A stretch of DNA of 64,000 nucleotides. It comes from JANMDU01 sp031375105. GTDB taxonomy: Bacteria; Pseudomonadota; Gammaproteobacteria; Burkholderiales; Burkholderiaceae_C. The stretch lies in the NCBI GenBank assembly GCA_031375105.1, contig JANMHJ010000062.1:32854-96853 (forward strand), read 5' to 3'. The notes below the pieces were generated by a model, which was not told where the DNA came from, did no database searches, and saw nothing but the letters and a program-made list of their open reading frames with translations. Both the position numbers and the translations under genes were made by a program. Position 1 is the stretch's first letter. Each line of letters starts with the position of its first letter. This document shows positions 1 through 7,963 of the stretch, piece by piece.

Positions 1-1
1 A

Positions 2-265
2 AAAACCGTGGCCGATTTTTACAAAATCAAGGTCGCCGACATGTATTCCAAGAAGCGTCCGGCCTCGATTGCCCGGCCACGCCAGATTGCCATGTATTTG
101 GCCAAAGAACTGACCCAGAAGAGCCTGCCAGAGATTGGTGAGCTCTTTGGCGGGCGCGATCACACCACCGTGCTGCATGCTGTACGCAAGATCGGTACCG
201 AGCGCCAGCAGTTTTCGGAGGTCAACCAGCAGCTGCACGTGCTGGAGCAGACGCTCAAAGGCTAA
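2..265 (+). CDS. dnaA: DnaA replication initiator, C-terminal part (left-truncated by window)
   Basis: Only the last 87 or so residues are visible, and the reading frame is open to the left edge. They form DnaA domain IV, the DNA-binding helix-turn-helix domain. The signature GGRDHTTVLHA, which contacts DnaA boxes, is intact, preceded by RPRQIAMYLAKELT. DnaA binds the origin and opens the duplex to load the replicative helicase. The gene order dnaA-dnaN-gyrB that follows is the classical origin-proximal order and supports the call. The protein ends with a short tail after the HTH, as is usual. Nothing can be said about domains I-III, which lie outside the window. Confidence 0.97.
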   Translation, partial: KTVADFYKIKVADMYSKKRPASIARPRQIAMYLAKELTQKSLPEIGELFGGRDHTTVLHAVRKIGTERQQFSEVNQQLHVLEQTLKG

Positions 266-616
266 ACCGGCTTGGGGTGGGATTTTTCAAGCCAAATCGG
301 GCGTTAGCCCTTAAATATATTGCGCGAAGTGCTATCAATTTAGGACTTTTCAGGTGAAAATGATGGGTGAATTCTCTACGATTGGACAAGGCTGGGGATA
401 ATTTTCGAACAAGACGGGTGTTATCCACAGGACAAACAAGTTTCTCAAACTTGTTATAGATCCTGCACACACCCCGAAGCAGGCTTACCCACAGTATTCA
501 ACACACGCTAAACCATTGATTTTTCAGGCGAAAATACAGTTTTCCACACAAACGCTTCGCCCTTATCTACTACTACTATCTTAATTAATTGATTTAAAGA
601 ACAAGAGGCTGACAAC
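266..616. other. dnaA-dnaN intergenic region with DnaA boxes, candidate origin or control region
   Basis: This 351 bp gap has one perfect DnaA box, TTATCCACA at 421-429. Three more sites lie one base away from it: 393-401 (complement reads TTATCCCCA), 485-493 (TTACCCACA) and 540-548 (TTTTCCACA). An AT-rich stretch, about 570-600, sits just before dnaN. A perfect 9-bp inverted repeat with a 3-base loop lies at 435-455. The first interspersed palindromic element copy is at 282-346. Box clustering beside an AT-rich tract is what an oriC or a DnaA-controlled dnaN promoter looks like. Origin function is inferred, since the gap upstream of dnaA is not in the window. Confidence 0.55.
282..346 (+). 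repeat. Interspersed palindromic element, copy 1 (forward)
   Basis: TTTTTCAAGCCAAATCGGGC, GCGTTAGCCCTTAAATATAT and TGCTATCAATTTAGGAC. It is the most diverged well-placed copy, directly after dnaA. Confidence 0.72.
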
Positions 617-1723
617 ATGATCGTACTCAAAGCTACTCAAGAAAAGCTGCTCTCCCTCTTGCAGTCCGTCTGCGGCATTGTGGAGCGCCGCCACACGCTG
701 CCCATTTTGGCCAATGTGCTGATGCGCAAAACCGGCGAGACCATGCAGCTGACGACCAGCGATTTAGAGATTCAAATCCGTACTACCGCGCCTATGGACG
801 GTGATACCGGCAACTTCTCCACCACTGTGGGCGCTCGCAAGCTGATTGATATTTTGCGTACCATGCCAGCTGACCAAACCGTCTCGCTTGAATCGTCACA
901 GTCCAAGCTGATTCTCAAAGGCGGCAAGAGTAAATTCACACTGCAAACATTGCCTGCAGAAGATTTCCCATTGGTGCAAGAAGCGGCCAACTTTGGCCCT
1001 GCCTTCGCTGTCCCGCAAAAAACATTGAAGAGCCTGCTGGCGCAAGTCTCGTTTGCGATGGCTGTGCATGACATCCGCTATTACCTCAACGGCATCTTGT
1101 TCGTTGCAGAAGGCAAGCAGCTTTCCATCGTCGCCACCGACGGCCACCGCTTGGCATTTGCTTCTGCTGAGTTGGATGTGGAAGTGCCCAAGCAAGAGGT
1201 GATTTTGCCGCGCAAGACGGTGCTTGAGTTGCAACGCCTGCTGTCGGATACCGAAGGCGACATCAACATGCAGTTCGCTGGCAACCAAGCCAAATTCAGC
1301 TTTGCTGACATGGAATTCGTTACCAAGCTGGTTGAAGGCAAATTCCCCGACTACAACCGTGTGATTCCGAAGAACCACAAAAACATCATCACCGTGGGCC
1401 GCACAGCGCTGCTGGCCACCTTGCAACGCACTGCCATCCTCACCAGCGACAAATTCAAAGGTGTGCGCCTGAACATCGATCCAGGCACTTTGCGCGTCGC
1501 GGCCAACAATGCTGAGCAAGAAGAAGCCGTTGACGAAATTGACATCGACTACACCGGCGACAGCATTGAGATTGGCTTTAACGTGACCTATCTCATCGAC
1601 GTGCTGGCCAATATGGATCAAGAGATGGCGCGCATTGAGTTGAGCGATTCCAACAGCTCAGCGCTGTTTACGATTCCTGAAAATGCCAGCTTTAAATATG
1701 TCGTGATGCCGATGCGGATTTAA
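617..1723 (+). CDS. dnaN: DNA polymerase III sliding clamp (beta subunit)
   Basis: The 368-residue protein matches the usual DnaN length (about 366-370). It opens MIVLKATQEKLLSLLQSV and ends in the typical PMRI tail (YVVMPMRI) that helps form the partner-binding cleft. Three repeated clamp folds are expected, and the conserved stretch DGHRLAFA around residue 175 belongs to the family. As a dimeric ring it tethers polymerase III and other partners to DNA. The ATG follows an AAGAGG ribosome-binding site by a few bases. It stands between dnaA and gyrB, with its own terminator-like hairpin after the stop codon. Confidence 0.98.
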   Translation: MIVLKATQEKLLSLLQSVCGIVERRHTLPILANVLMRKTGETMQLTTSDLEIQIRTTAPMDGDTGNFSTTVGARKLIDILRTMPADQTVSLESSQSKLILKGGKSKFTLQTLPAEDFPLVQEAANFGPAFAVPQKTLKSLLAQVSFAMAVHDIRYYLNGILFVAEGKQLSIVATDGHRLAFASAELDVEVPKQEVILPRKTVLELQRLLSDTEGDINMQFAGNQAKFSFADMEFVTKLVEGKFPDYNRVIPKNHKNIITVGRTALLATLQRTAILTSDKFKGVRLNIDPGTLRVAANNAEQEEAVDEIDIDYTGDSIEIGFNVTYLIDVLANMDQEMARIELSDSNSSALFTIPENASFKYVVMPMRI

Positions 1724-1741
1724 ATTTCCTACGAAGGAAAC

Positions 1742-1769
1742 GGGGGCTTCGGCCCCCTTCAGTGTTTTT
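1742..1769 (+). terminator. Hairpin with UUCG loop after dnaN
   Basis: GGGGGC-TTCG-GCCCCC (1742-1757) is a perfect 6-bp stem closed by a stable UUCG tetraloop. It is followed by TTCAG and then a short T run ending near 1769. It lies 18 bp after the dnaN stop and 40 bp before gyrB. The T tract is not immediate, so termination may be only partial. Confidence 0.7.
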
Positions 1770-1810
1770 AGTGTTTGAGAAATGCAAGTTTTTAGTGAAT
1801 TGAGAGCCAG

Positions 1811-4378
1811 ATGAGTGAGTCCACCCCCAAGCCAAGCGACACAAAAGAAACCGTTGATAACAGCGTCAAAGCCAGCCCATCGACGGCAGCAGGCAGCGCA
1901 GAATACGGCTCAGACTCGATCCAGATCCTCGAAGGCTTGGAAGCAGTGCGCAAGCGCCCTGGCATGTACATCGGCGATACATCGGATGGCACGGGCTTGC
2001 ATCACTTGGTGTTTGAGGTGGTGGACAACTCGATTGACGAAGCCCTGGCTGGCCATTGCGACGATATCGTCGTCACCATCCATACCGACAACTCGATTTC
2101 CGTGGTGGACAACGGCCGTGGCATTCCCACGGGTGTGAAGATGGATGACAAGCATGAGCCCAAGCGCTCGGCTTCTGAGATCGCGCTCACAGAATTGCAC
2201 GCCGGCGGCAAGTTCAACCAAAACAGCTACAAAGTCTCAGGCGGCTTGCATGGCGTGGGCGTGAGCTGCGTCAATGGCCTTTCCAAATGGCTGCGCCTCA
2301 CTGTGCGCCGTGAAGGGCAGATGCATCAGTTGGAATTTGCGCAAGGTGCTGTGCAAAACCGCATCATTGAAAAGCGTGATGGCGTGGAAGTCTCTCCGAT
2401 GCGCGTGGCTGGCCAAACGGAAAAGCGCGGCACCGAAGTGCATTTCTTGCCCGATACAGAAATCTTCACGCAAAACCACGAATTTCATTACGAGATTTTG
2501 GCCAAGCGCTTGCGCGAGCTGAGCTTCTTGAATAACGGCGTGCGCATTCGTTTGCATGATGAGCGCAGCGGCAAGAGCGATGATTTCGCGGGTGCGGGCG
2601 GCGTCAAGGGCTTTGTGGAATACATCAACGGCGCGAAGAAAGTGCTGCACCCCACCACCTTCAGCGCGATGGGTGAGCGCCCCGCAGACAGCTATGGCGG
2701 CATCCCTGGCACGCACATTGGCGTCGAAGTGTCGATGCAGTGGAACGAGAGCTACAACGAAAACGTGCTCTGCTTCACCAACAACATCCCCCAGCGCGAT
2801 GGTGGCACCCACCTCACCGGCCTGCGCTCCGCGATGACGCGCGTGATCAGCAAATACATCGAGGCCAATGAGCTGGCAAAGAAAGCCAAGGTCGAGATCA
2901 GTGGCGATGATATGCGCGAGGGCCTATGCTGCGTGCTGAGTGTGAAAGTGCCAGAGCCAAAATTCTCGAGTCAGACCAAAGACAAACTGGTGAGTAGCGA
3001 AGTGCGCGCGCCAGTGGAAGACATCGTGGCGAAAGCACTCACTGAATACTTGGATGAAAAGCCCAATGATGCCAAGATCATCTGCGGCAAGATCATCGAT
3101 GCCGCTCGCGCCCGCGATGCTGCTCGAAAGGCACGCGAGATGACGCGCCGCAAAGGCGCGCTCGATGGCTTTGGCTTGCCAGGCAAACTGGCCGACTGCC
3201 AAGAAAAAGACGCGAGCCTTTGTGAAATCTACATCGTCGAGGGAGATTCTGCCGGCGGCTCGGCCAAGCAAGGCCGTGACCGTAAATTCCAAGCTATTCT
3301 GCCTTTGCGCGGCAAGATTCTCAACGTCGAAAAAGCGCGTTACGACAAGCTGCTCACCAGCAACGAGATCGTCACCCTCATCACCGCTTTAGGCACCGGC
3401 ATCGGCGCGGTGGGCGGCAGTGATGACTTTAATGTGGAGAAGCTGCGCTATCACCGCATCATCATCATGACCGATGCCGACGTGGATGGCGCCCACATCC
3501 GCACCCTGCTGCTCACCTTCTTCTACCGTCAGATGCCTGAGTTGGTGGAGCGCGGCCACATTTATATTGCGCAGCCGCCGCTTTACAAGGTCAAGCACGG
3601 CAAGGCCGAGCAATACCTCAAAGATGGCAGCGATCTCGATGCCTATTTGCTGCGCGTGGCCATGGATGGCGCGAAGCTCGTGCCTGGCAAAGACAAAGCC
3701 ATGATCCAAGGCGAAACGCTGATGGAAATTGCGCGCAAATACCAGCTCGCGCAAGCCGTGATTGCGCGCCTTTCCAATTGGATGGATGGCGAGGCCCTGC
3801 ATGCCATCATGAATGGCGTGGCGCTCAATCTGGATACGATGCAAGACGCAGAAAAATCAGCCATGGCCTTGCAGGGCGGCCTGCATGCCGCCAGCGTGGC
3901 CGCCGTGTTTGACGCGCGCACCGACAAGCATGTGCTCACCATCACGCGCCGCGTGCATGGCAACGACAAGCTCTCCACCATCACCGCAGATTTTGTGCAC
4001 GGCGGCGATTACGCTGCGCTGGTAGACGCTGCGCTCACCTTCCAAGGCTTGGTGGAAGACGGCGCGCTTGTGCAGCGCGGCGAAGGCGAGAAACTCAAAG
4101 AGCAAAAGGTGGCCGACTTCCGCGAAGCCATGCAATGGCTCATCGGCGAGGCCGAGCGCACCACCAGCCGCCAGCGCTATAAAGGCTTGGGCGAGATGAA
4201 CCCCGAGCAACTCTGGGAAACCACTATGGACCCGACTGTGCGCCGCCTGCTGCACGTGCGTATCGAAGACGCCATCGAAGCCGACCGCGTGTTCACCACC
4301 CTCATGGGCGACGAGGTCGAGCCCCGCAGACAGTTCATTGAAGACAATGCGCTGAGGGCGATGAATATTGACGTGTAA
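1811..4378 (+). CDS. gyrB: DNA gyrase subunit B
   Basis: This is a type II topoisomerase ATPase subunit that introduces negative supercoils together with GyrA. The GHKL ATPase region shows RKRPGMYIGDT, VVDNSIDEALAG and the GGLHGVGVS lid near residues 140-150. The TOPRIM metal-binding motifs EGDSAGG (about residue 477) and DADVDGAHIR (about 555) are intact. The C-terminal QRYKGLGEMNP lies near residue 787. At 855 residues it is longer than the E. coli protein (about 804). The extra length lies in a Ser/Thr-rich N-terminal leader of about 30 residues and within the region between TOPRIM and the tail. An eroded second copy of the last 27 or so codons occurs downstream at 4978-5058. Confidence 0.98.
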   Translation: MSESTPKPSDTKETVDNSVKASPSTAAGSAEYGSDSIQILEGLEAVRKRPGMYIGDTSDGTGLHHLVFEVVDNSIDEALAGHCDDIVVTIHTDNSISVVDNGRGIPTGVKMDDKHEPKRSASEIALTELHAGGKFNQNSYKVSGGLHGVGVSCVNGLSKWLRLTVRREGQMHQLEFAQGAVQNRIIEKRDGVEVSPMRVAGQTEKRGTEVHFLPDTEIFTQNHEFHYEILAKRLRELSFLNNGVRIRLHDERSGKSDDFAGAGGVKGFVEYINGAKKVLHPTTFSAMGERPADSYGGIPGTHIGVEVSMQWNESYNENVLCFTNNIPQRDGGTHLTGLRSAMTRVISKYIEANELAKKAKVEISGDDMREGLCCVLSVKVPEPKFSSQTKDKLVSSEVRAPVEDIVAKALTEYLDEKPNDAKIICGKIIDAARARDAARKAREMTRRKGALDGFGLPGKLADCQEKDASLCEIYIVEGDSAGGSAKQGRDRKFQAILPLRGKILNVEKARYDKLLTSNEIVTLITALGTGIGAVGGSDDFNVEKLRYHRIIIMTDADVDGAHIRTLLLTFFYRQMPELVERGHIYIAQPPLYKVKHGKAEQYLKDGSDLDAYLLRVAMDGAKLVPGKDKAMIQGETLMEIARKYQLAQAVIARLSNWMDGEALHAIMNGVALNLDTMQDAEKSAMALQGGLHAASVAAVFDARTDKHVLTITRRVHGNDKLSTITADFVHGGDYAALVDAALTFQGLVEDGALVQRGEGEKLKEQKVADFREAMQWLIGEAERTTSRQRYKGLGEMNPEQLWETTMDPTVRRLLHVRIEDAIEADRVFTTLMGDEVEPRRQFIEDNALRAMNIDV

Positions 4379-4399
4379 GGCAACCGCCGAAGAACAATC

Positions 4400-4666
4400 A
4401 TGCCTGTCATCTCCTACTTCTTCGGTATTTACATCCGCATGTATCACGCGGATCACCCGCCTGCGCACTTCCATGTTGAATACCAAGGGCACGAAGCCTT
4501 TGTGAGCATCTTGACGGGTGAGGTGCAAAAAGGCCACTTACCGAGCAAGGCCGCCCGCATTGTGCGAGAGTGGGCGTTGGAGCACCAAGCCGAGCTGATG
4601 ACAAATTGGCAGAGAGCAGTTAACCTTATGCCTTTGGAGCGCATCCCAGGAGCCGACAATGATTAA
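4400..4666 (+). CDS. DUF4160 domain protein
   Basis: This small 88-residue protein has the DUF4160 signature: PVISYFFGIYIRMY at the start, then the His-rich HADHPPAHFHVEY. The function is not established. Its stop codon overlaps the start of the next gene, a DUF2442 protein, by 8 bp, and DUF4160-DUF2442 pairs are recurrent in bacteria, so the two probably act together. Translational coupling is likely. The pair sits directly behind gyrB and ahead of a decayed gyrB 3' fragment, which suggests it arrived by insertion. A toxin-antitoxin role is sometimes suspected for such pairs, but nothing in the sequence proves it. Confidence 0.85.
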   Translation: MPVISYFFGIYIRMYHADHPPAHFHVEYQGHEAFVSILTGEVQKGHLPSKAARIVREWALEHQAELMTNWQRAVNLMPLERIPGADND

Positions 4667-4928
4667 GATTATTCACGCACGTTGGATCAAAGATCAGCAG
4701 ATTGCTTTGGCGTTTTCGGATGGTAGCGAAGGTGTGTATGACTTTGCGCCGTTGCTTGAGCTCAAGACACCGTTGACTCAGCCTTTGCAAGATACCACCG
4801 CTTTTCAAAAGTTCTTCTTAGAGCTGGGTGCGCTATGCTGGCCACATGGGTTGGAATTTAGTGCTGACAAATTGCACGCAGATCTACATGCATCACACTT
4901 ATTGCGCCATGCAGCAGAGGCTGCATGA
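4659..4928 (+). CDS. DUF2442 domain protein
   Basis: The 89-residue protein matches DUF2442 proteins: a beta-rich start (IKIIHARWIKDQQIALAFSDG), then YDFAPLLE and the C-terminal CWPHGLEFSADKLH. The family has no proven biochemical role. Its ATG overlaps the end of the DUF4160 gene, so the two form a coupled pair. Small DUF2442 proteins are commonly encoded next to DUF4160 proteins as here. The C-terminus (LLRHAAEAA) ends just before the gyrB-like remnant. Family assignment is good; function is unknown. Confidence 0.85.
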   Translation: MIKIIHARWIKDQQIALAFSDGSEGVYDFAPLLELKTPLTQPLQDTTAFQKFFLELGALCWPHGLEFSADKLHADLHASHLLRHAAEAA

Positions 4929-4977
4929 GTTCAATAAGGCTATTCAAGAAGTCGAAGACACCATTTAAATCTACAGT

Positions 4978-5058
4978 GTGCTGATCACTCTCGTGCGCAC
5001 TGAGGTTGAGCGGCGTAGGCTGTTAATTGAAGATGAACTGCAAGCGTTCAATATCGAC
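4978..5058 (+). pseudogene. Eroded duplicate of the gyrB 3' end
   Basis: In one frame this reads VLITLVRTEVERRR followed by LLIEDELQAFNIDF. The real gyrB C-terminus reads VFTTLMGDEVEPRR, then QFIEDNALRAMNIDV. The EVE, RR, IED and NID blocks line up, with one codon deleted. An in-frame stop (4966-4968) lies just upstream, there is no usable gene, and the frame runs on past the homology. The fragment is diverged, so the duplication is old. It is best explained by an insertion into, or recombination at, the gyrB 3' end that left the DUF4160/DUF2442 pair between the intact gyrB and this remnant. Confidence 0.75.
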
Positions 5059-5072
5059 TTCCAACACAAAAT

Positions 5073-6170
5073 CTATCTAACAATATTTAGACGGGCTTTA
5101 GACTTCGCGGGTGACTTAGTTAGGTTTCCACTTACAGGTGTTAGAGCCAGTCCGAAGGATAAGTCATCGATATCTTGAGCAGATATATTCAGTTTTTCGG
5201 CAAGTCTGTAGCGGTTTACGCCCTCATCGCGTAAGACATTTAAAACCTTACTTAATATTTGCGACGTTTCGCGCGGAAGTGATTCTGGCTCCGTTGTTCT
5301 GTAGCCGCGCCTAGCTATTTGTATGTTTACTTCTCTGTAGTGCCATTCAGAAACGATGTTCAACTGATGCAGGCGATACGCAAGAGCGGCGACGGATACT
5401 CCCCAGATTTTCTTAAGCTGAATTAAATTTTCTACAGTTATAAGTGTTTTGGGTGCATAAGCCAAGATACTTGACCTGGGCATTAAGAATGCACTTGCAA
5501 AATTGTTTGCCTCCTTTTCTATTATCTGAGAGCCATCAACTTTTTGCTCACCGTGTTTGTGTAGTACGAGGTGTGCCAACTCATGTGCGCAGTCGAAGCG
5601 GCTCCTTTCGCTAGACTTCTGCGTGTTCAAAAAGACAAAAGGTAAATTATCTTTCCACATTGAAAATGCATCCACCTCTTGAGCCGCTATTGCCAAAGAG
5701 AAGACTCTTGCGCCGCGCGATTCCAGTAAGTGAACTAGTTGTTTAATAGGGAGCTCGCCTATTCCCCAGTGCCTTCTAAGCGAATCTGCGGCTGTTTCAG
5801 GGTCTCCTTCTCTGCTTAAATCTGGAAAATCAGGAGCAGGCAGGTTAAAGTTTTCCTCGATAGCATCATTTAGTAATAGTGCTAAACCGCCCGAGGTCAG
5901 CGCGATGTCCCTTTTTGCCGCAGTCATTTTTGTCATCGAACGAAAGCTGGCTATATCTGGCTCGATAATTGGAACACTCTCTTCAAAAAAGAAAGCCACA
6001 GGAAAGTTTAGGCACGACGCAATTTCATAAAGACGATCGTCCGGTGGTACATATTCACCGTTCTCATATCCAGAAATAGTTCTTTGCTCAACAGCAAGTT
6101 TCTTTGCTAGTTGAGACATGTTTAACCCGCGTCGCTTTCTAGCGAACGTAAGACGAAGGCGATTAAACAT
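5073..6170 (-). CDS. XRE-family HTH fused to ImmA/IrrE zinc metallopeptidase
   Basis: Residues 1-60 or so form an XRE/Cro-type helix-turn-helix (MSQLAKKLAVEQRTISGYEN). The middle contains the zinc metallopeptidase motif HELAH near residue 195, followed by the third-ligand region EKEANNFASAFLMP, the DUF955/ImmA-IrrE fold. Such proteins bind DNA and cleave a repressor or antitoxin partner. The C-terminal 80 residues or so include a second HTH-like stretch. It begins 3 bp after the stop of the 216 aa gene, so the two are one operon. Base composition is visibly richer in A+T than gyrB, suggesting acquisition. The two-gene design resembles the RosmerTA anti-phage toxin-antitoxin pair as I recall it; that is inference only. 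Confidence 0.88.
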   Translation of the reverse strand: MFNRLRLTFARKRRGLNMSQLAKKLAVEQRTISGYENGEYVPPDDRLYEIASCLNFPVAFFFEESVPIIEPDIASFRSMTKMTAAKRDIALTSGGLALLLNDAIEENFNLPAPDFPDLSREGDPETAADSLRRHWGIGELPIKQLVHLLESRGARVFSLAIAAQEVDAFSMWKDNLPFVFLNTQKSSERSRFDCAHELAHLVLHKHGEQKVDGSQIIEKEANNFASAFLMPRSSILAYAPKTLITVENLIQLKKIWGVSVAALAYRLHQLNIVSEWHYREVNIQIARRGYRTTEPESLPRETSQILSKVLNVLRDEGVNRYRLAEKLNISAQDIDDLSFGLALTPVSGNLTKSPAKSKARLNIVR

Positions 6171-6173
6171 AGC

Positions 6174-6824
6174 CTACACAGATTTTCTGCGAATATCTAT
6201 TTCTATATCCGGCATCTGCGGCACTATTGGCGTAGCGAAAATATCAGTATTTGGATCAAGATCAATATCTGAAAGAATAATTCTTTCATTCCAAGCATTT
6301 ACTTTACCAACGCAGCTAATGGGGAGAGATAGCTCAGATTTAACTTTATTCCCAACACGAGCCATTAAGAGCATCCATGTAAATCTAGATTCGTTGCTTG
6401 ACGAATCGAAATCTGAAGGAGTGTCCTCGTACTCTTGAAAAAGGCTCATTTGTGACAGATTTACCGCGACAGCGGAGCGCGTGATCGGACCTTTCGGCGA
6501 TTTTGTCATTGGAGTTGCAGCAGGATTTCCTGTATTCTCGTCGCCAGTAGCTAGCGCGATCGCGATATTTCCATCCGGGTGAATGACGAGCGAGTAATTT
6601 CCCTCGTCAGAGCGCGTCCATTTTTTCGGCAGTAAATGCTCCCTGAGTGTGCGTACTGCATTAGCCCAAGCAGAAATTCCGGCGTATATTGGCGGATGAT
6701 TCGGAGTGCAATCCCTTCGCGCCAACACGCCGCTTCTCACGACATTCAAGAGGATGTCCTCTGTAAGCCCTAGAGATAGAAGCTTATTTTGCGTTGCATC
6801 GCGTTCGGTGTATTGAGCAGTCAT
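6174..6824 (-). CDS. Unknown 216 aa protein, operon partner of the HTH-ImmA/IrrE gene
   Basis: I do not recognise a named domain. The protein is soluble, has no signal peptide or membrane segment, and contains HPPIYAGISAWANAVRTLRE, then SLVIHPDGNIAIALATGD and a C-terminal DIEIDIRR. It is the first gene of a two-gene unit, with the HTH-metallopeptidase gene starting 3 bp later. A sound promoter lies upstream: -35 TTGTTT and -10 TAGAAT on the minus strand, 17 bp apart. A short inverted repeat in the spacer could be the operator for the partner's HTH. By position it would be the toxin or effector of a toxin-antitoxin-like defence pair. Codon choice is more A/T-rich than in the housekeeping neighbours. 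Confidence 0.7.
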   Translation of the reverse strand: MTAQYTERDATQNKLLSLGLTEDILLNVVRSGVLARRDCTPNHPPIYAGISAWANAVRTLREHLLPKKWTRSDEGNYSLVIHPDGNIAIALATGDENTGNPAATPMTKSPKGPITRSAVAVNLSQMSLFQEYEDTPSDFDSSSNESRFTWMLLMARVGNKVKSELSLPISCVGKVNAWNERIILSDIDLDPNTDIFATPIVPQMPDIEIDIRRKSV

Positions 6825-7129
6825 AAATACCTTTAATTTCCGATAATTCTACCTCATAAGAGGGGGAAAAACAAGAAACTACTTTTTTTGGCGATAAGTT
6901 ATGTAACTCATTCGTGAGTATTTGGCTTTGATTCAGCTGGTTGTTGCGGCATAGAGGGCGGGTTTGAGCCGTGCGTGAGTGTTGCGGAGCCTTCGGGTTG
7001 AGTGGCGATATTTATATGCAAATGTGTCCTTCGACGTCATACGGTCTGCCTAGCATGTTGCTAGCCCGCTTTGTAAAAGTCATCCCCGCACAGTAGACTC
7101 ATCTCCCATCATCTTGATTTGGACACTCC
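6825..7129. other. Intergenic region between divergent accessory operon and GST gene
   Basis: The left third holds the minus-strand promoter described separately. The right end has a plausible plus-strand promoter for the GST: TTGTAA (7071-7076), a 17 bp spacer, then TAGACT (7094-7099). I see no gene or long repeat in the rest. Confidence 0.4.
6846..6919 (-). promoter_or_regulatory. Promoter and operator candidates of the HTH-peptidase operon
   Basis: On the minus strand, -35 TTGTTT (6869-6874) and -10 TAGAAT (6846-6851) are separated by exactly 17 bp. The spacer carries CCTC-ATAA-GAGG (6852-6863). A second inverted repeat, ACTCA-TTCG-TGAGT, lies upstream at 6906-6919. Placement of a palindrome between -35 and -10 is typical of autorepression by an XRE-type repressor. 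The ribosome-binding site AAAGG precedes the ATG at 6824. Confidence 0.55.
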
Positions 7130-7813
7130 ATGAAGTTTTACTACCATCCCTCGCCCAATCCCCTCAAAGTCGCGCTCTTACTGGAAGAGACGGGTTTGCC
7201 TTATGAGCTGGTGCCGGTGGATACGCGCAAAGGCGAGCAGCATAGCGCGGCGTTTAAGGCGATCAACCCGAATGCGAAGACGCCTGCCTTGGTGGATGGC
7301 GAGGCGACGGTGTTTGATAGCAATGCGATCTTGCTTTACTTGGCGGAGAAGACGGGCCAGTTTTTGCCCAGCAACACGCCGGCCGAGCGGGCGCAGATGT
7401 ATTCATGGTTGATGTTTGTGGCCACGGGGATTGGCCCGTATTCCGGCCAGGCGGTGCACTTTAAGCACTTTGCGCCGGAGCCTAAGGAATACGCGGTGAA
7501 CCGCTACGATTTTGAGGCGCAGCGCCATTGGCAAATCGTCAACGAGCAGTTGGCCAAGCATCGCTACATGCTGGGTGATGCTTATACGATTGTGGATATG
7601 GCGGTGTGGGGCTGGGCGCGTGCTGTGCCGTTTATTCTGGGCGCAGAGGCTTGGGCCAGCTTGCCGCATGTGAAGCGCTTGCTCGATGAGATCAACGCGC
7701 GCCCGGCGGCGCAGCGGGCAGAAGCTTTGAAGGCGCAGCACAGCTTTAAAGCTGAGATGGACGATGACGCGAGACAAGCGATGTTTCCGCAGAATGCGCG
7801 GCTGGCGAAGTAA
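7130..7813 (+). CDS. Glutathione S-transferase
   Basis: The 227-residue cytosolic GST has an N-terminal thioredoxin-like glutathione-binding domain (MKFYYHPSPNPLKVALLLEE, NPNAKTPALVD with the cis-proline, and FDSNAILLYLAEK, the E/D-S/N-x-A glutathione-gamma-glutamyl site). It continues into an all-helical C-terminal domain with the YTIVDMAVWGW N-capping-box region. It resembles the YfcG/YghU-type bacterial GSTs that act on disulfides or electrophiles. The ATG at 7130 follows a possible promoter at 7071-7099. It is followed by an interspersed palindromic element (7838-7901), which may form the transcript end. The substrate cannot be told. Confidence 0.92.
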   Translation: MKFYYHPSPNPLKVALLLEETGLPYELVPVDTRKGEQHSAAFKAINPNAKTPALVDGEATVFDSNAILLYLAEKTGQFLPSNTPAERAQMYSWLMFVATGIGPYSGQAVHFKHFAPEPKEYAVNRYDFEAQRHWQIVNEQLAKHRYMLGDAYTIVDMAVWGWARAVPFILGAEAWASLPHVKRLLDEINARPAAQRAEALKAQHSFKAEMDDDARQAMFPQNARLAK

Positions 7814-7837
7814 GGGGCGGTGTGCTTCGGGGCGCAG

Positions 7838-7901
7838 ATTTTAAGCAAAATGGGCGTGTGGCCGGCATAGAATCAGCGCAGAGCGCTATTGAATTAATAG
7901 T
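7838..7901 (+). repeat. Interspersed palindromic element, copy 2 (forward)
   Basis: Contains the family blocks: TTTTAAGCAAAAT lead, GGCGTGTGGCC hairpin, core GCCGGCATAGAATCAGCGCA and the GCTATTGAATTAATAG hairpin. It lies between the GST gene and the mntA-like gene. Confidence 0.85.
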
Positions 7902-7963
7902 GATCTGATGGCTCGGTCATTGAAGATTTGGCATGTTGCCTTGCGCGGCGCTACACTTACGCT

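Noticed and set aside
896..1621. Long open frame antisense to dnaN
   Set aside because: It is entirely within dnaN on the other strand, has no family resemblance and follows dnaN codon structure; the same holds for similar frames antisense to gyrB, mnmG, metH and others.
1811..4378. gyrB being ParE or a chimera because of its length
   Set aside because: All GyrB motifs are in order and the extra length lies in regions that vary among proteobacterial GyrB proteins.
4978..5178. Short open frame over the gyrB remnant taken as a gene
   Set aside because: Its first 27 codons are an eroded gyrB tail after an in-frame stop, and the rest runs antisense into the HTH-peptidase gene.
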